Shown: positions 52,180 through 61,061, counted from the stretch's first letter. The stretch is DNA of 64,000 bases from CAZSAK01 sp964605155 (GCA_964605155.1 CAZSAK010000004.1:1-64000), one strand, 5' to 3'. The notes: a model not told the origin generated them from the sequence alone. Numbers and translations are program-made.

Positions 52180-53208
52180 TCAGGGGGTTTTTTTGCTTCG
52201 CATGGCACGTTTCAATCTAGGCCACCATGACCGATTGACTTTATTCATCATTTTTATCTCTTCCTTGAGAAGTTTTGCATAGTATTGCTGGAGAATGACT
52301 GAATCCCTTAACGTGGGCCTGTCTTCGTCACTTCCCTCTGCAGCAAGGTCGTTTAATCGCCGGGCCTCCTCCCTGAAGCCGGACATAATATCCCTGGAAT
52401 CGGTCATGGCCTGTTTCAGGTAATTAACATTGGAGCCCAACGTCGCAATTTCTGCATTCAGCACCCTCATGTCCCGTTCCAGGGTGGGTTTGCAGTCGGA
52501 AGAACAATAGACCATACATATTTTTTTCAGGATATCGGAAAGATTCTCGACACCATGTTCCGTGATGAGGGCGAAAACGCGTAGCAATACACCACCGAGT
52601 ACGGCACCCAGCAAGGTGGTGTAAAAGGCAGTTCCCATACCGCCCATCGCCCGGCGGAGTCCCTCTACCAGACGTTCCTGATCAACCCCGAGGGCCTCCA
52701 GCGAGCTTGTAAGACCGGTAAGGGTAAAGGTGAGTCCGATGACTGTACCTATCAGACCCAGCGTAATGAGCAGGTTGCCAAGAACCTCGACAAAATTACT
52801 GGTGCGGTGGTATGAGGCAAGCTCTACATCAAGCAACGCCTCTATATCCGGTTGCACATTCTGTGCAAGTATATCCTTGAGTGAAACAAAGAATTGCTCC
52901 ACGGCATGAAACGGGTGGGGAATATCTATACCGTTGAGGCCTTCCTTTTTGGCAACATCACCCAGTTGTGTCGCATGCAGGGCCTCGGTTGTGATCGTGA
53001 TGGCAAGTCCCACACTGACGATTAAACCCAGTATGAAAAGTCCTATGATAATCCACGTGATCTTGCTCTTATCCTGCTGTAGCTGAATCCATAGATCGGT
53101 ATCAAGGTACAGGGTTAGATATACCCCGATCGCTGCTGCTGCCCAAAACAGCCATAACAACAGGGTACGATAGGGTTTTTCATAAATGGGTTGTCTCTTG
53201 GCGGCCAT
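52180..53208 (-). CDS. MotA/TolQ/ExbB-family proton channel protein
   Basis: A 342-residue protein with four membrane spans (about 15-33, 52-72, 140-165, 188-212). The MotA/ExbB core is clear: NLLITLGLIGTVIGLTFTLTG in the third span and MGGMGTAFYTTLLGAVLGGVLLRV in the fourth. A cytoplasmic loop (about 75-135) and a long C-terminal tail (about 225-342) with coiled-coil character (LNAEIATLGSNVNYLKQAMTDS) and a very basic end follow. In such systems five copies form an ion channel around two ExbD/MotB-type partners, here the downstream VWA protein. A -35-like TTGACA lies about 60 bp upstream, without a good -10. Confidence 0.88.
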   Translation of the reverse strand: MAAKRQPIYEKPYRTLLLWLFWAAAAIGVYLTLYLDTDLWIQLQQDKSKITWIIIGLFILGLIVSVGLAITITTEALHATQLGDVAKKEGLNGIDIPHPFHAVEQFFVSLKDILAQNVQPDIEALLDVELASYHRTSNFVEVLGNLLITLGLIGTVIGLTFTLTGLTSSLEALGVDQERLVEGLRRAMGGMGTAFYTTLLGAVLGGVLLRVFALITEHGVENLSDILKKICMVYCSSDCKPTLERDMRVLNAEIATLGSNVNYLKQAMTDSRDIMSGFREEARRLNDLAAEGSDEDRPTLRDSVILQQYYAKLLKEEIKMMNKVNRSWWPRLKRAMRSKKTP

Positions 53209-53437
53209 CTGTGGTGCTACCGACTGTTATGGAATACTGCGCACTTACGTAACTATCAACGAGATATGTCAATCAGGGGGTTTTGAACTTTGAACTGTAA
53301 TCGATCTCATGATAATGGATCAGCGCGATTTTTGCATGTTTGCAAGCAGCGGCAAATTGAATATAAAACGTGATGGTTGATTGATAACCTGCCATTCAAG
53401 AATCGCGATTCCCAACAGGATGGAGGTGGCAGGCGGC

Positions 53438-53489
53438 ACGCAAACGACAACACGGTACGTATTCGATTCAGCCGTGTTGTCGTTTGCGT
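53438..53489. repeat. 18-bp perfect inverted repeat between the 35-residue gene and the channel gene
   Basis: The arms at 53438-53455 and 53472-53489 are perfectly complementary over 18 bp with a 16-nt spacer. As RNA this would be a very stable hairpin. No T run follows on either strand, so it is not a normal intrinsic terminator. It lies in the 400-bp stretch at 53209-53608, which otherwise shows no gene that I can support. Possible roles include an RNA-stabilising or processing hairpin, a protein-binding site, or a relic of a mobile element. Confidence 0.85.
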
Positions 53490-53608
53490 AGCGTGGATTT
53501 CAGACTTGCGTCGGCCTCGTCAACGGTGGCTCGCAGCAAGCGCGTTATCAACCGGTCGTCAACAAAAATGTGATATCGACCGGATATTGCTGTGGATCTG
53601 CAGGGCTA

Positions 53609-53716
53609 TTAAGCCATGCTGTAGCCGAGAAAACCCAGGAACAATATGATGATTGAGGCCGCAATAATGATTACCGTGTCATGCTTGGTGATATCTACCC
53701 AATTATTATTAGACAT
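53609..53716 (-). CDS. 35-residue single-span membrane protein
   Basis: A short reading frame encoding MSNNNWVDITKHDTVIIIAA, followed by a hydrophobic run SIIILFLGFLGYSMA. The first 13 residues are polar and the last 22 form one membrane span. It has all expression signals: GGGGGG 7 bp before the ATG and a promoter with consensus TATAAT about 45 bp upstream. It reads toward the MotA/VWA pair about 400 bp downstream. Family unknown. Confidence 0.7.
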   Translation of the reverse strand: MSNNNWVDITKHDTVIIIAASIIILFLGFLGYSMA

Positions 53717-53760
53717 CTTTATCCCCCCGTCGTTGTCTGTCATTGACCTAGTTGCTTTAT

Positions 53761-53788
53761 ATTATACTAACTCGCTGATCCGGGACAA
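53761..53788 (-). promoter_or_regulatory. Sigma-70 promoter of the 35-residue membrane protein gene
   Basis: On the minus strand TTGTCC (53788-53783) and a perfect TATAAT (53766-53761) are separated by 16 bp. The predicted start is near 53754, giving a leader of about 38 nt with a G-rich Shine-Dalgarno before the ATG. Confidence 0.65.
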
Positions 53789-53949
53789 TTCTTTTCGTTC
53801 ACATATGTCATGTATGTATATCTTTGGTGTATGGCCCGATCAGCATGGTAATGACCGACCATATGGGTAGGACATATGGCGCCCTCGCTTGATTTATGTA
53901 ATTTATTGAAATATCGCTGAAACAAGGACAAGATGGCCGACTGGTAATC

Positions 53950-55623
53950 TTATCGTACCACGGCCAGACCGATCCCGCGTGGGTCGCTGGCCGCCTTGAC
54001 CTCGTTGCGGGCGCGATCCCATAGCACCGCCTGCATATTGCCGTAATTGCGGCCACTTTGTTTGAGGTTATGACCGAGGGCCCGCAATTCGGCCACTTCA
54101 TCCAGGCTAAAGGTTCCAGGTTCATAGCTGACGAAGTCTGGCATGTATTGATGATGGAATCGTTTCACGCTGACCCAGGAAGCCGGTCCGTTGCCCTTGG
54201 CATAATCAAGCACTCCCAGTAAAACCATGGTGATGATCCTGCTCCCACCGGGTGTCCCGAGGATAGCGACCCGTTCACCGTCATCAAGGAAGGTTGGGGT
54301 CATGCTTGATAGCGGGCGTTTGCCCGGAGCAATGGCGTTGGCCTGGGCTCCGATCAAACCGTACACATTCGGTACGCCGGGCTTGGCGGAAAAATCATCC
54401 ATCTCGTCGTTGAGCAGGACTCCAGTCCCGTATGGCATAAAACCGGATCCGAAGGGAAAGTTGATGGTCAGTGTTGCAGCTACACGATTGCCCTGTTTAT
54501 CGAGTACAGAGAAATGTGTCGTATGGTTTGCCTCCTCGTCTGCAGGCAAACCGGGCAGCGTGTTGCTGGGCGTTGCCCTGTCTATCCTGATCGAGGCGGC
54601 CAGGCCGGCGGCGTAATAGGGATTGGTCAGGCGATCAACCGGAATATCGACATAATCCGGATCACCGAGATATTCTGCGCGGTCGCGATAGGCACGGCGC
54701 ATGGCCTCGATGATGAGATGGGTTTGTGAAACAGGTTTCAGTTGATGGAGCTGATAACCATCCAGGATATTCAGCATGGTCAGCAGGGCTACGCCACCTG
54801 ACGAAGGCGGTGCAGCGGAGGTGACCTGGATATTCTTGTATTTACCCCTTATCGGTTGACGTTCAAGGACATGATATTCGGCCAGATCCTGCAGTGACCA
54901 GATACCGCCGGCATCGCGGGTGGCCGCCACCAGTTGTTTGGCGATATCGCCTCGATAAAAGGCATTCTTGCCTTCTCGCGTGATCGCTTCCAATGTTCGT
55001 GCAAGATCCGGTTGCTTGATGACGAAACCGGGCGGCGGTACGTCGTTGTCATGCAGGAATACTTGGGCCGCAGCCGGTGATTTACGCAGGACTTCAAGGC
55101 GGAACGACGCCAGCCTGCGGTAGCGTTCATCGACGGTAAAACCTTCACGAGCCAGGCGGATGGCCGGTGCAAGGGATTTTGATAGCGGCAGGCGGCCGTA
55201 CTTCTCTGCCAGGTGATCAATCGCAGCGACCGTGCCGGGTATCCCCGCCGCCAATGGTCCATCGATCGAGAGCCTTGGGATGACCTTGCCTTCCTGATCG
55301 AGATACATATTGTTGCGGGCGGCAAGCGGCGCCCTTTCACGACCGTCAAGCATGATATCGAGATGGTCGTCTTCGCGGTGCAACAGCCAGAAGCCGCCGC
55401 CGCCCAGTCCCGAACTCGCCGGTTCGGCAACGGCCAGTGCTGCTGTGATCGCAACTGCGGCATCAAATGCGTTGCCGCCGGATTCCAGGACTTCAAGCCC
55501 GGCTTGTGTTGCCAGTGGATGGGCACTGGCTACTGCCACTGCAGGCGGTTCAGCGGCATCCAGCGGGTTCAGCCAGAGCAGCGCGATAACACAGATTATC
55601 GATAACAGACTGAATCTACTCAA
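53950..55623 (-). CDS. ggt: Gamma-glutamyltransferase
   Basis: A secreted enzyme that cleaves glutathione and transfers gamma-glutamyl groups. A signal peptide (ending near LDAAEPP) precedes the large subunit: SAHPLATQAGLEVLESGGNAFDAAVA, GLGGGGFWLL, DGRERAP. The self-cleavage site and nucleophile is the Thr of NHTTHFSV (Thr368), which starts the small subunit with NDEMDDFS, PLSSMTPTF and GTPGGSRII. At 557 residues it is full length. The start codon is TTG, and no better start lies upstream. Confidence 0.95.
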   Translation of the reverse strand: MSRFSLLSIICVIALLWLNPLDAAEPPAVAVASAHPLATQAGLEVLESGGNAFDAAVAITAALAVAEPASSGLGGGGFWLLHREDDHLDIMLDGRERAPLAARNNMYLDQEGKVIPRLSIDGPLAAGIPGTVAAIDHLAEKYGRLPLSKSLAPAIRLAREGFTVDERYRRLASFRLEVLRKSPAAAQVFLHDNDVPPPGFVIKQPDLARTLEAITREGKNAFYRGDIAKQLVAATRDAGGIWSLQDLAEYHVLERQPIRGKYKNIQVTSAAPPSSGGVALLTMLNILDGYQLHQLKPVSQTHLIIEAMRRAYRDRAEYLGDPDYVDIPVDRLTNPYYAAGLAASIRIDRATPSNTLPGLPADEEANHTTHFSVLDKQGNRVAATLTINFPFGSGFMPYGTGVLLNDEMDDFSAKPGVPNVYGLIGAQANAIAPGKRPLSSMTPTFLDDGERVAILGTPGGSRIITMVLLGVLDYAKGNGPASWVSVKRFHHQYMPDFVSYEPGTFSLDEVAELRALGHNLKQSGRNYGNMQAVLWDRARNEVKAASDPRGIGLAVVR

Positions 55624-55662
55624 AACTATACATCCGGATACGTGATGGAAAGGCTGTTAATA

Positions 55663-55917
55663 TCAGTCTTTTTCACCGCTGATTCTCAGGTACTTGGCGT
55701 ATAGTTCTTCCTTGGATTCCTGAAATTCGGGATTGAGCGGTATGCAATCGACAGGACATACTTCCACGCATTGTGGTGTATCGAAATGACCGACACACTC
55801 GGTGCATAAACCGGGGTCGATCACATAAATCTCCTCACCCTGTGATATCGCGCCGTTGGGGCATTCCGGTTCACAGACATCACAGTTGATACATTCATCA
55901 GTAATCATTAATGCCAT
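55663..55917 (-). CDS. YfhL-type 2[4Fe-4S] ferredoxin
   Basis: An 84-residue ferredoxin with two cluster motifs. The first is CINCDVCEPECP. The second is CTECVGHFDTPQCVEVCPVDC, with the eight-residue insert typical of the YfhL/Allochromatium type. A charged C-terminal extension (QESKEELYAKYLRISGEKD) is also typical. These low-potential ferredoxins serve varied reductive reactions, and the partner is unknown. It lies 41 bp downstream of coaD, a common neighbour pair (coaD-fdx). Confidence 0.95.
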   Translation of the reverse strand: MALMITDECINCDVCEPECPNGAISQGEEIYVIDPGLCTECVGHFDTPQCVEVCPVDCIPLNPEFQESKEELYAKYLRISGEKD

Positions 55918-55957
55918 AGGGTTGCCTTCTCAAGAACTTGAGTAATCCAGTCTGATT

Positions 55958-56437
55958 TTAACGCATCCTGTCATAAAGCGCAGCCTTGACGCCTGCATGC
56001 ACAAATGCTGAGATATCACCTCCAAGTGAGGCCACCTCCCTCACCAGACTCGAGGAAATATAGGCATAATGCTCTGCAGGCATAAGAAACAACGTCTCGA
56101 TGTCCGGGGAGAGTTTACGGTTCATGCCGGCAAGCTGAAATTCATATTCAAAGTCGGATACAGCGCGTAAACCGCGCAGGATAACCCGTGCATTACGTGA
56201 TTTGACGAAATCAACCAGCAGGGAGTCAAAACTGCATACCTCGATGTTTTTCAGATCGGCCAGTGCCATGCGTGCCATTTCCAGGCGTTCTGCCAGTGTG
56301 AATGCCGGGGTCTTCGACGGACTGGCGGCAACGGCCACGATCACCTGATCAAACAATTGGACAGCGCGTTGCACCAGATCACTGTGGCCGTGCGTAATGG
56401 GATCAAACGTGCCGGGATAGACTGCGGTTACTTTCAT
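55958..56437 (-). CDS. coaD: Phosphopantetheine adenylyltransferase CoaD
   Basis: Transfers AMP to 4'-phosphopantetheine in coenzyme A synthesis. The start MKVTAVYPGTFDPITHGHSDLVQRA contains the TxGH nucleotidyltransferase motif. FDSLLVDF, ILRGLRAVSDFEYEFQLAGMNR and the ISSSLVREVASLGGD signature follow. At 159 residues it has the normal length. The ATG begins 1 bp after the rsmD stop. A longer frame would overlap rsmD. Confidence 0.97.
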   Translation of the reverse strand: MKVTAVYPGTFDPITHGHSDLVQRAVQLFDQVIVAVAASPSKTPAFTLAERLEMARMALADLKNIEVCSFDSLLVDFVKSRNARVILRGLRAVSDFEYEFQLAGMNRKLSPDIETLFLMPAEHYAYISSSLVREVASLGGDISAFVHAGVKAALYDRMR

Positions 56438-56438
56438 A

Positions 56439-57053
56439 TTACATGCTGAGACGTGGGGAACCTGTTCGCATATTATCATCCTGCCGGGTGTTCCGCATGG
56501 CCAGGTAATAGGAGACCTGGCCGGCGGTCTTGTGATGGGTGATTTCCCAGTTATCGGGCAGGCCGCTCAACTCATGCCCGGCGGATACCTCAATATAGAT
56601 CCGGGCATCGGGTGCCAGCCAGCCGTGGTTTTCCAGTCGCTGGCTGCATGTTGTCAGGACATTATCACGAAACGGAGGATCAAGGAATACCACGTCAAAA
56701 GGCTGTGGATTTCCGGACAGGAACTGCAAAGCATCGCTCCATTCTATCCGGGCGTGGTCAGCCCCGAGTAATTCGATATTTTTCTGTAGTTGCTGAATCA
56801 CGCGCAGGTCTTCATCTACCATGAGGACCAGGTCGGCGCCGCGTGACAGGGCTTCGAAGGAAAGGGCGCCACTGCCGCAGTATAAATCAAGACAGCGGGC
56901 ACCCTGGATGACCGGTTGTAACCAGTTGAACAGGGTCTCACGCACACGGTCGGGGGTGGGACGTACACCGGCTTCCACGGCGAACGGGATCCTGCGGCTG
57001 CGCCAGGTACCTCCGATGATGCGTAAATATCCCGCCTTACGCTGCGCTTTCAC
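56439..57053 (-). CDS. rsmD: 16S rRNA (guanine-966-N2)-methyltransferase RsmD
   Basis: A SAM-dependent enzyme methylating G966 in the 30S subunit. Features are LRIIGGTWRSRRIPF, RPTPDRVRETLFNWL, the SAM loop CLDLYCGSGALSFEALSRGA, and the catalytic motif IV FDVVFLDPPFRD. At 204 residues it is full length. It precedes coaD directly and follows the M16 peptidase pair, the usual order in Gammaproteobacteria. Confidence 0.96.
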   Translation of the reverse strand: MKAQRKAGYLRIIGGTWRSRRIPFAVEAGVRPTPDRVRETLFNWLQPVIQGARCLDLYCGSGALSFEALSRGADLVLMVDEDLRVIQQLQKNIELLGADHARIEWSDALQFLSGNPQPFDVVFLDPPFRDNVLTTCSQRLENHGWLAPDARIYIEVSAGHELSGLPDNWEITHHKTAGQVSYYLAMRNTRQDDNMRTGSPRLSM

Positions 57054-57072
57054 AGTGCAGATATAGACCCGA

Positions 57073-58416
57073 TCAGGGAGTCGTGCCAGGTCCTACGGTC
57101 ACGGTCACCATCTTGTCCGGATGGACACGCCTGTCGAAGGCATCCTCGATTTGCTTGACGGTTACCGCATCGACATGATCGTTGAAGGTATCTAGAAAAT
57201 CGAGTGGCAAATTATAGAATCCGATGGAAGATAGATTATCCACTATCTTGCCGTTGCTGGAGATACGCAATGGGAATCCGCCGGTAATATTCTGTTTGGA
57301 TGCCTTGAGTTCCTTTTCCGTGGGGCCATCGTCGATGAAGTCCCGCAGGGTATCACGCAGGACACCGATGGCCTCTTGCGTTTGTTCATTGCGCGTCTGC
57401 AGACCAAGTGTATACGGTCCCTTGTAGCGCATGGGTGTAAAATAACTGTAGGCGCTGTATGAAAGGCCGCGTTTTTCGCGGACTTCTTCACTGATGCGCG
57501 ATACCAGGCCGCTTCCACCGAGGATGTGATTGCCAACATAGAGAGGGAAATAATCCGGATCATCGCGGGTCATCCCCGGCTGTCCGATCAGGACGTGGGT
57601 CTGAGTTGAGGGAAAATCTATATGAATGGTAGCGGCCTCTGTCAGTGGTTCCACCTTGTGTAGCGGCGGAGGTGTTTTCCCAGCCGGCAATCCTGATACC
57701 AGGGTATCGACAAGCGCCTCGGCACCGGCACGGTCCAGCGCGCCGACAACGGCCACAACCGCATTTCGCGCCACATAAAAGCGTTTATGAAAGTCGATCG
57801 CATCGTCACGGTCAAGTTCAATCAGTGAGTCTTCTGTACCGAGTATCGGAGAGGCATATGGATGGGCGTTGTATAAGGCCTTGTAAAAGGCCTTGCTGGC
57901 GATGGCGCCGGGTGATTGCTGTTCGGCCTGCAGGGAGATCAGCATCTGGTTGCGCACCCTATCGAAACTGTCCTGGGGAAAGGTGGGATCGCGCAGAATA
58001 AGCGCATAGGTTTCCAGAGCGGGCTTCAGCAACTTGGGATCGGTAAGGCTGCGCAGACTGGTTACAGCCATGTCGCGATGCGAACTTGTGCCGAATTGTG
58101 CGCCGAGATTTTCAAAACGCTCTGCTATCTCATCCGCATTGAGATCACCGGCGCCTTCGTCAAGCATGCTGTTGGTCAGTTGGGCGATCCCTTCCTTGTC
58201 ACCATCGCGAGAACCTCCGGCATCAAATATGATCTGCACATCGACCATGGGTAGTTCTGGTGCCGGGACAAAGTAGACCCGTGCGCCGTTAGCGGTGGTC
58301 CAATGCTGGATGGCGGGGGCAGCGTACGAAGTTACGGGTAAAATCGATAGACAGATGACTGCAAGCAACAGGGAGAACGAATAGAGTTTGTTCGATGGAA
58401 TATGAGGAGATTTCAT
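57073..58416 (-). CDS. M16 family peptidase-like protein lacking the zinc motif (non-catalytic partner)
   Basis: An M16-fold protein with a signal peptide (MKSPHIPSNKLYSFSLLLAVICL... ending near TSYAAPA). In the position of the HxxEH zinc motif it reads GIAQLTNSMLDEGAG, so both zinc histidines are gone. The R/Y pair of the C-terminal half is present (LVSRISEEVREKRGLSYSAYSYF). In M16B peptidases one such inactive subunit joins one active subunit, and the active partner is the gene just upstream. I chose the ATG giving a clean signal peptide. An open frame 33 codons upstream overlaps the partner gene. Confidence 0.9.
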   Translation of the reverse strand: MKSPHIPSNKLYSFSLLLAVICLSILPVTSYAAPAIQHWTTANGARVYFVPAPELPMVDVQIIFDAGGSRDGDKEGIAQLTNSMLDEGAGDLNADEIAERFENLGAQFGTSSHRDMAVTSLRSLTDPKLLKPALETYALILRDPTFPQDSFDRVRNQMLISLQAEQQSPGAIASKAFYKALYNAHPYASPILGTEDSLIELDRDDAIDFHKRFYVARNAVVAVVGALDRAGAEALVDTLVSGLPAGKTPPPLHKVEPLTEAATIHIDFPSTQTHVLIGQPGMTRDDPDYFPLYVGNHILGGSGLVSRISEEVREKRGLSYSAYSYFTPMRYKGPYTLGLQTRNEQTQEAIGVLRDTLRDFIDDGPTEKELKASKQNITGGFPLRISSNGKIVDNLSSIGFYNLPLDFLDTFNDHVDAVTVKQIEDAFDRRVHPDKMVTVTVGPGTTP

Positions 58417-58459
58417 GGTGTCGTGCCTTAGAGTGTTCACGTGATTTATTTTCCTGTAA

Positions 58460-59839
58460 TTAAAAATCATGGCGACCTCCACCCATGGCCGGGCGATGCA
58501 TGGGTTTGTCTTCAAGCGGCAGGGGTTGGAGGATTGCCACCGTCAGATTGTCATCAATCAGATATTTGCGTGCAACCTTCTGTATCTGTTCGGGCGTTAC
58601 GGCCTTGATCCGGTCGACGTATTCGTCGAGTAATTTCCAGCTAAGCCCGATGCTTTCCAGCATACCTATTTGCATGGCTTGGTAGAATACCGAGTCTCGC
58701 CCGTAGACGTCCGATGCGATGACCTGTGCCTTGATGCGGGCAAGTTCGTTGTCCGAAACAGGCTTTTCGCGCAGACGCCTGACCTGTGCCTTCAGTGCAT
58801 CTTCAATCTCGCCGATCGAATGGCCACGAGCGGGCGTACCATCAAGCGTCAGAAGGTCTTCAATACGGGACGTCATGTTATAGCCGGCGCTCACGCTGGC
58901 CGCGATCTGCTTGTCCCGGATCAGTTCCTTGGAAAATCGTGCACTGTCGCCACCGTCGAGCACCGCCGCAAGCACCTCCAGTGCGTAGGGTTCCCATTCT
59001 TCATCAGCAGTGGTCAGAACCGGGGTTTTATAACCCATGATAATAAACGGGAGTTCGGCGGGCGTTTTTACAACGATACGGCGTTCACCGACCTGGGGTA
59101 TTTCAGTTCTGGGTTTGAGTGGCTGGAGCTTGCTTGGTTTGAGCGGGCCGAAATATTTCTTAGCCAGCTTGAGTACCACCTGGGGATCAACGTCACCCAC
59201 CACGACCAGGGTTGCGTTGTTGGGGGCGTACCATCTGTCATACCATGCCTTGAGGTCATCGGCGGTCATGTTTTGCAGATCATTCATCCAGCCGATAACG
59301 GAATGATGATAGGGGCTGTTGACAAAGGCTGCGGCGGTGAATTGTTCATAGGTTAATGACTGGGGACTGTCATCGGTGCGCATGCGGCGCTCTTCCATGA
59401 CCACCTGTATTTCTTTTGCAAAATCTTCCTTGCGTAGGAGCAGATTACGCATGCGGTCAGATTCAAGTTCAAAACTCACGTGCAGTCGGCTTTTTTCCAG
59501 TTGCTGGAAGTATGCAGTATAGTCACGTCCTGTAAATGCATTTTCACGACCGCCGTTTTCGCTGATAATTCGCGAAAATTCACCTGCCGGATGCTTGGAC
59601 GTTCCCTTGAACATCATATGCTCGAGCGCATGGGAGATTCCGGTGATGCCGTCATGTTCATAGCTGCTACCCACCTTGTACCATACCTGTGAAACAACAA
59701 CGGGAGCGCGGTGGTCTTCCTTGACAAGCACCTTGAGGCCGTTTTTCAGCATATATTCATGTACATCCTGTGATTCAGCGGCGACAAGGTTGGTCGCGGG
59801 CAACAGCAGTGCCAGGGTAAGAATGAGAGTCTTGAACAT
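58460..59839 (-). CDS. Zinc-dependent M16 family peptidase (catalytic subunit)
   Basis: A periplasmic M16 peptidase of 459 residues with a signal peptide ending near NLVAAESQ. The inverted zinc motif is GISHALEHMMFKGT (His70, Glu73, His74), with the third ligand region about 75 residues on in EIQVVMEERRMRTDD. The pattern fits processing-peptidase-like M16B proteins found as a pair in many Gammaproteobacteria. Its 3' end is followed after 43 bp by the inactive partner. Substrate unknown. Confidence 0.93.
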   Translation of the reverse strand: MFKTLILTLALLLPATNLVAAESQDVHEYMLKNGLKVLVKEDHRAPVVVSQVWYKVGSSYEHDGITGISHALEHMMFKGTSKHPAGEFSRIISENGGRENAFTGRDYTAYFQQLEKSRLHVSFELESDRMRNLLLRKEDFAKEIQVVMEERRMRTDDSPQSLTYEQFTAAAFVNSPYHHSVIGWMNDLQNMTADDLKAWYDRWYAPNNATLVVVGDVDPQVVLKLAKKYFGPLKPSKLQPLKPRTEIPQVGERRIVVKTPAELPFIIMGYKTPVLTTADEEWEPYALEVLAAVLDGGDSARFSKELIRDKQIAASVSAGYNMTSRIEDLLTLDGTPARGHSIGEIEDALKAQVRRLREKPVSDNELARIKAQVIASDVYGRDSVFYQAMQIGMLESIGLSWKLLDEYVDRIKAVTPEQIQKVARKYLIDDNLTVAILQPLPLEDKPMHRPAMGGGRHDF

Positions 59840-60061
59840 TATTTACCTGCCTTTAATAAATAGCGGACGGATCATCAGGTATCGTAACATGATAGACTGT
59901 TGCGCAGTTACGAGTTGATGGATATTTTTTACCATTAGACCCTGAAACAATGCCAGGGGTTCAACAGGATTTTGAGTGCGGTGATAGCCGCAGGCTAGAT
60001 GCAAATTACATTACATCCCTGGAACAAGATGAACTATCGGTTCCAGTAGGGTACACATGAT

Positions 60062-61030
60062 ATGTTTAGATCCGGAAAAAACCAAGAGACGATGGAAGTT
60101 CATGTTCCAAAAGCAGGCTTGCTGGGGAGATTAAAAGACAGGTTGAGCCGCACCCGAAACGGGTTGATGGATGGAATGGCTGCCCTTTTGCTGGGCAAGA
60201 AGGTCATTGATGAAAAGGTCCTGGAAGAACTCGAAATGGTAATGTTGTCGGCTGATCTCGGTGTAGAGGCGACACAGGAAATCATCGACGACCTGACGGA
60301 ACGCGTTTCACGCAAACAACTCAATGACAGTAATGCCGTGATTGAGGCATTACGCACCGCGATGCTCGATATTCTTAAACCATGCACTAAACCCCTGGAT
60401 ATCCCGGGGGAACACAAGCCGTACGTGATTTTGATGGTGGGAGTCAACGGCGTGGGCAAAACTACCACCATTGGCAAGCTTGCGAAGAAACTCCAGGCGG
60501 TGGACAAGACGGTAATGCTCGCTGCCGGGGATACCTTTCGAGCCGCGGCAATCGAGCAGCTTCAGGTGTGGGGAGAACGCAATCAGATCAGTGTGATTTC
60601 CCAGCCGCGGGCCTCGGATCCCGCATCGGTTGTATTTGATGCCATGCAGGCCGCGAAGGCGCGTGATATCGATGTGTTGATTGCCGATACGGCCGGACGT
60701 TTGCACACACAGTCCAATCTTATGGAAGAACTTAAAAAGATCAGGCGTGTGATGTCGCGTATCGATGCGACCGCACCACACGAGGTCATGCTTGTGGTTG
60801 ATGCCGGCACCGGACAAAATGCACTCGCCCAGGCGAAACAGTTCCATGAGGCGGTAAATCTGACCGGTATCACATTGACGAAACTTGATGGTACGGCAAA
60901 AGGCGGTATTATTTTCGCCTTGGCGAAAAAATTTTCCATACCCATTCGCTTTATCGGTGTAGGTGAAGGAATCGATGATCTGCGCGAATTTGATGCGGAT
61001 GAATTCATTGACGCATTATTCACAAAGTAG
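60062..61030 (+). CDS. ftsY: Signal recognition particle receptor FtsY
   Basis: The SRP GTPase at the membrane that docks ribosome-nascent chains. The N domain (LGRLKDRLSRTRNGLMDGMAALLLGKK) leads to the G domain with GVNGVGKTTTIGKLA, DTFRAAAIEQL, DTAGRLHTQSNLMEELKK, TKLDGTAKGG and the end GIDDLREFDADEFIDALF. At 322 residues it lacks the long acidic A domain of E. coli FtsY. It starts the ftsY-ftsE-ftsX unit and diverges from the M16 pair. Confidence 0.97.
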   Translation: MFRSGKNQETMEVHVPKAGLLGRLKDRLSRTRNGLMDGMAALLLGKKVIDEKVLEELEMVMLSADLGVEATQEIIDDLTERVSRKQLNDSNAVIEALRTAMLDILKPCTKPLDIPGEHKPYVILMVGVNGVGKTTTIGKLAKKLQAVDKTVMLAAGDTFRAAAIEQLQVWGERNQISVISQPRASDPASVVFDAMQAAKARDIDVLIADTAGRLHTQSNLMEELKKIRRVMSRIDATAPHEVMLVVDAGTGQNALAQAKQFHEAVNLTGITLTKLDGTAKGGIIFALAKKFSIPIRFIGVGEGIDDLREFDADEFIDALFTK

Positions 61031-61061
61031 GACCTTTTCTTGAATTGCAGGGCCAGTCAGG

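Noticed and set aside
51394..53208. Zorya anti-phage system (ZorA-ZorB)
   Set aside because: The MotA-like gene resembles ZorA, but the partner carries VWA instead of the OmpA-like domain of ZorB, and no ZorC/ZorD/ZorE effector gene is next to it. I keep it as an uncharacterised motor pair.
53646..53870. Plus-strand 74-codon frame with hydrophobic start
   Set aside because: It lies opposite the 35-residue minus-strand gene and its promoter. Its hydrophobicity mirrors that gene, and it lacks a ribosome site.
58417..58515. Longer N-terminus for the non-catalytic M16 protein
   Set aside because: It would overlap the upstream M16 gene and bury the signal peptide.
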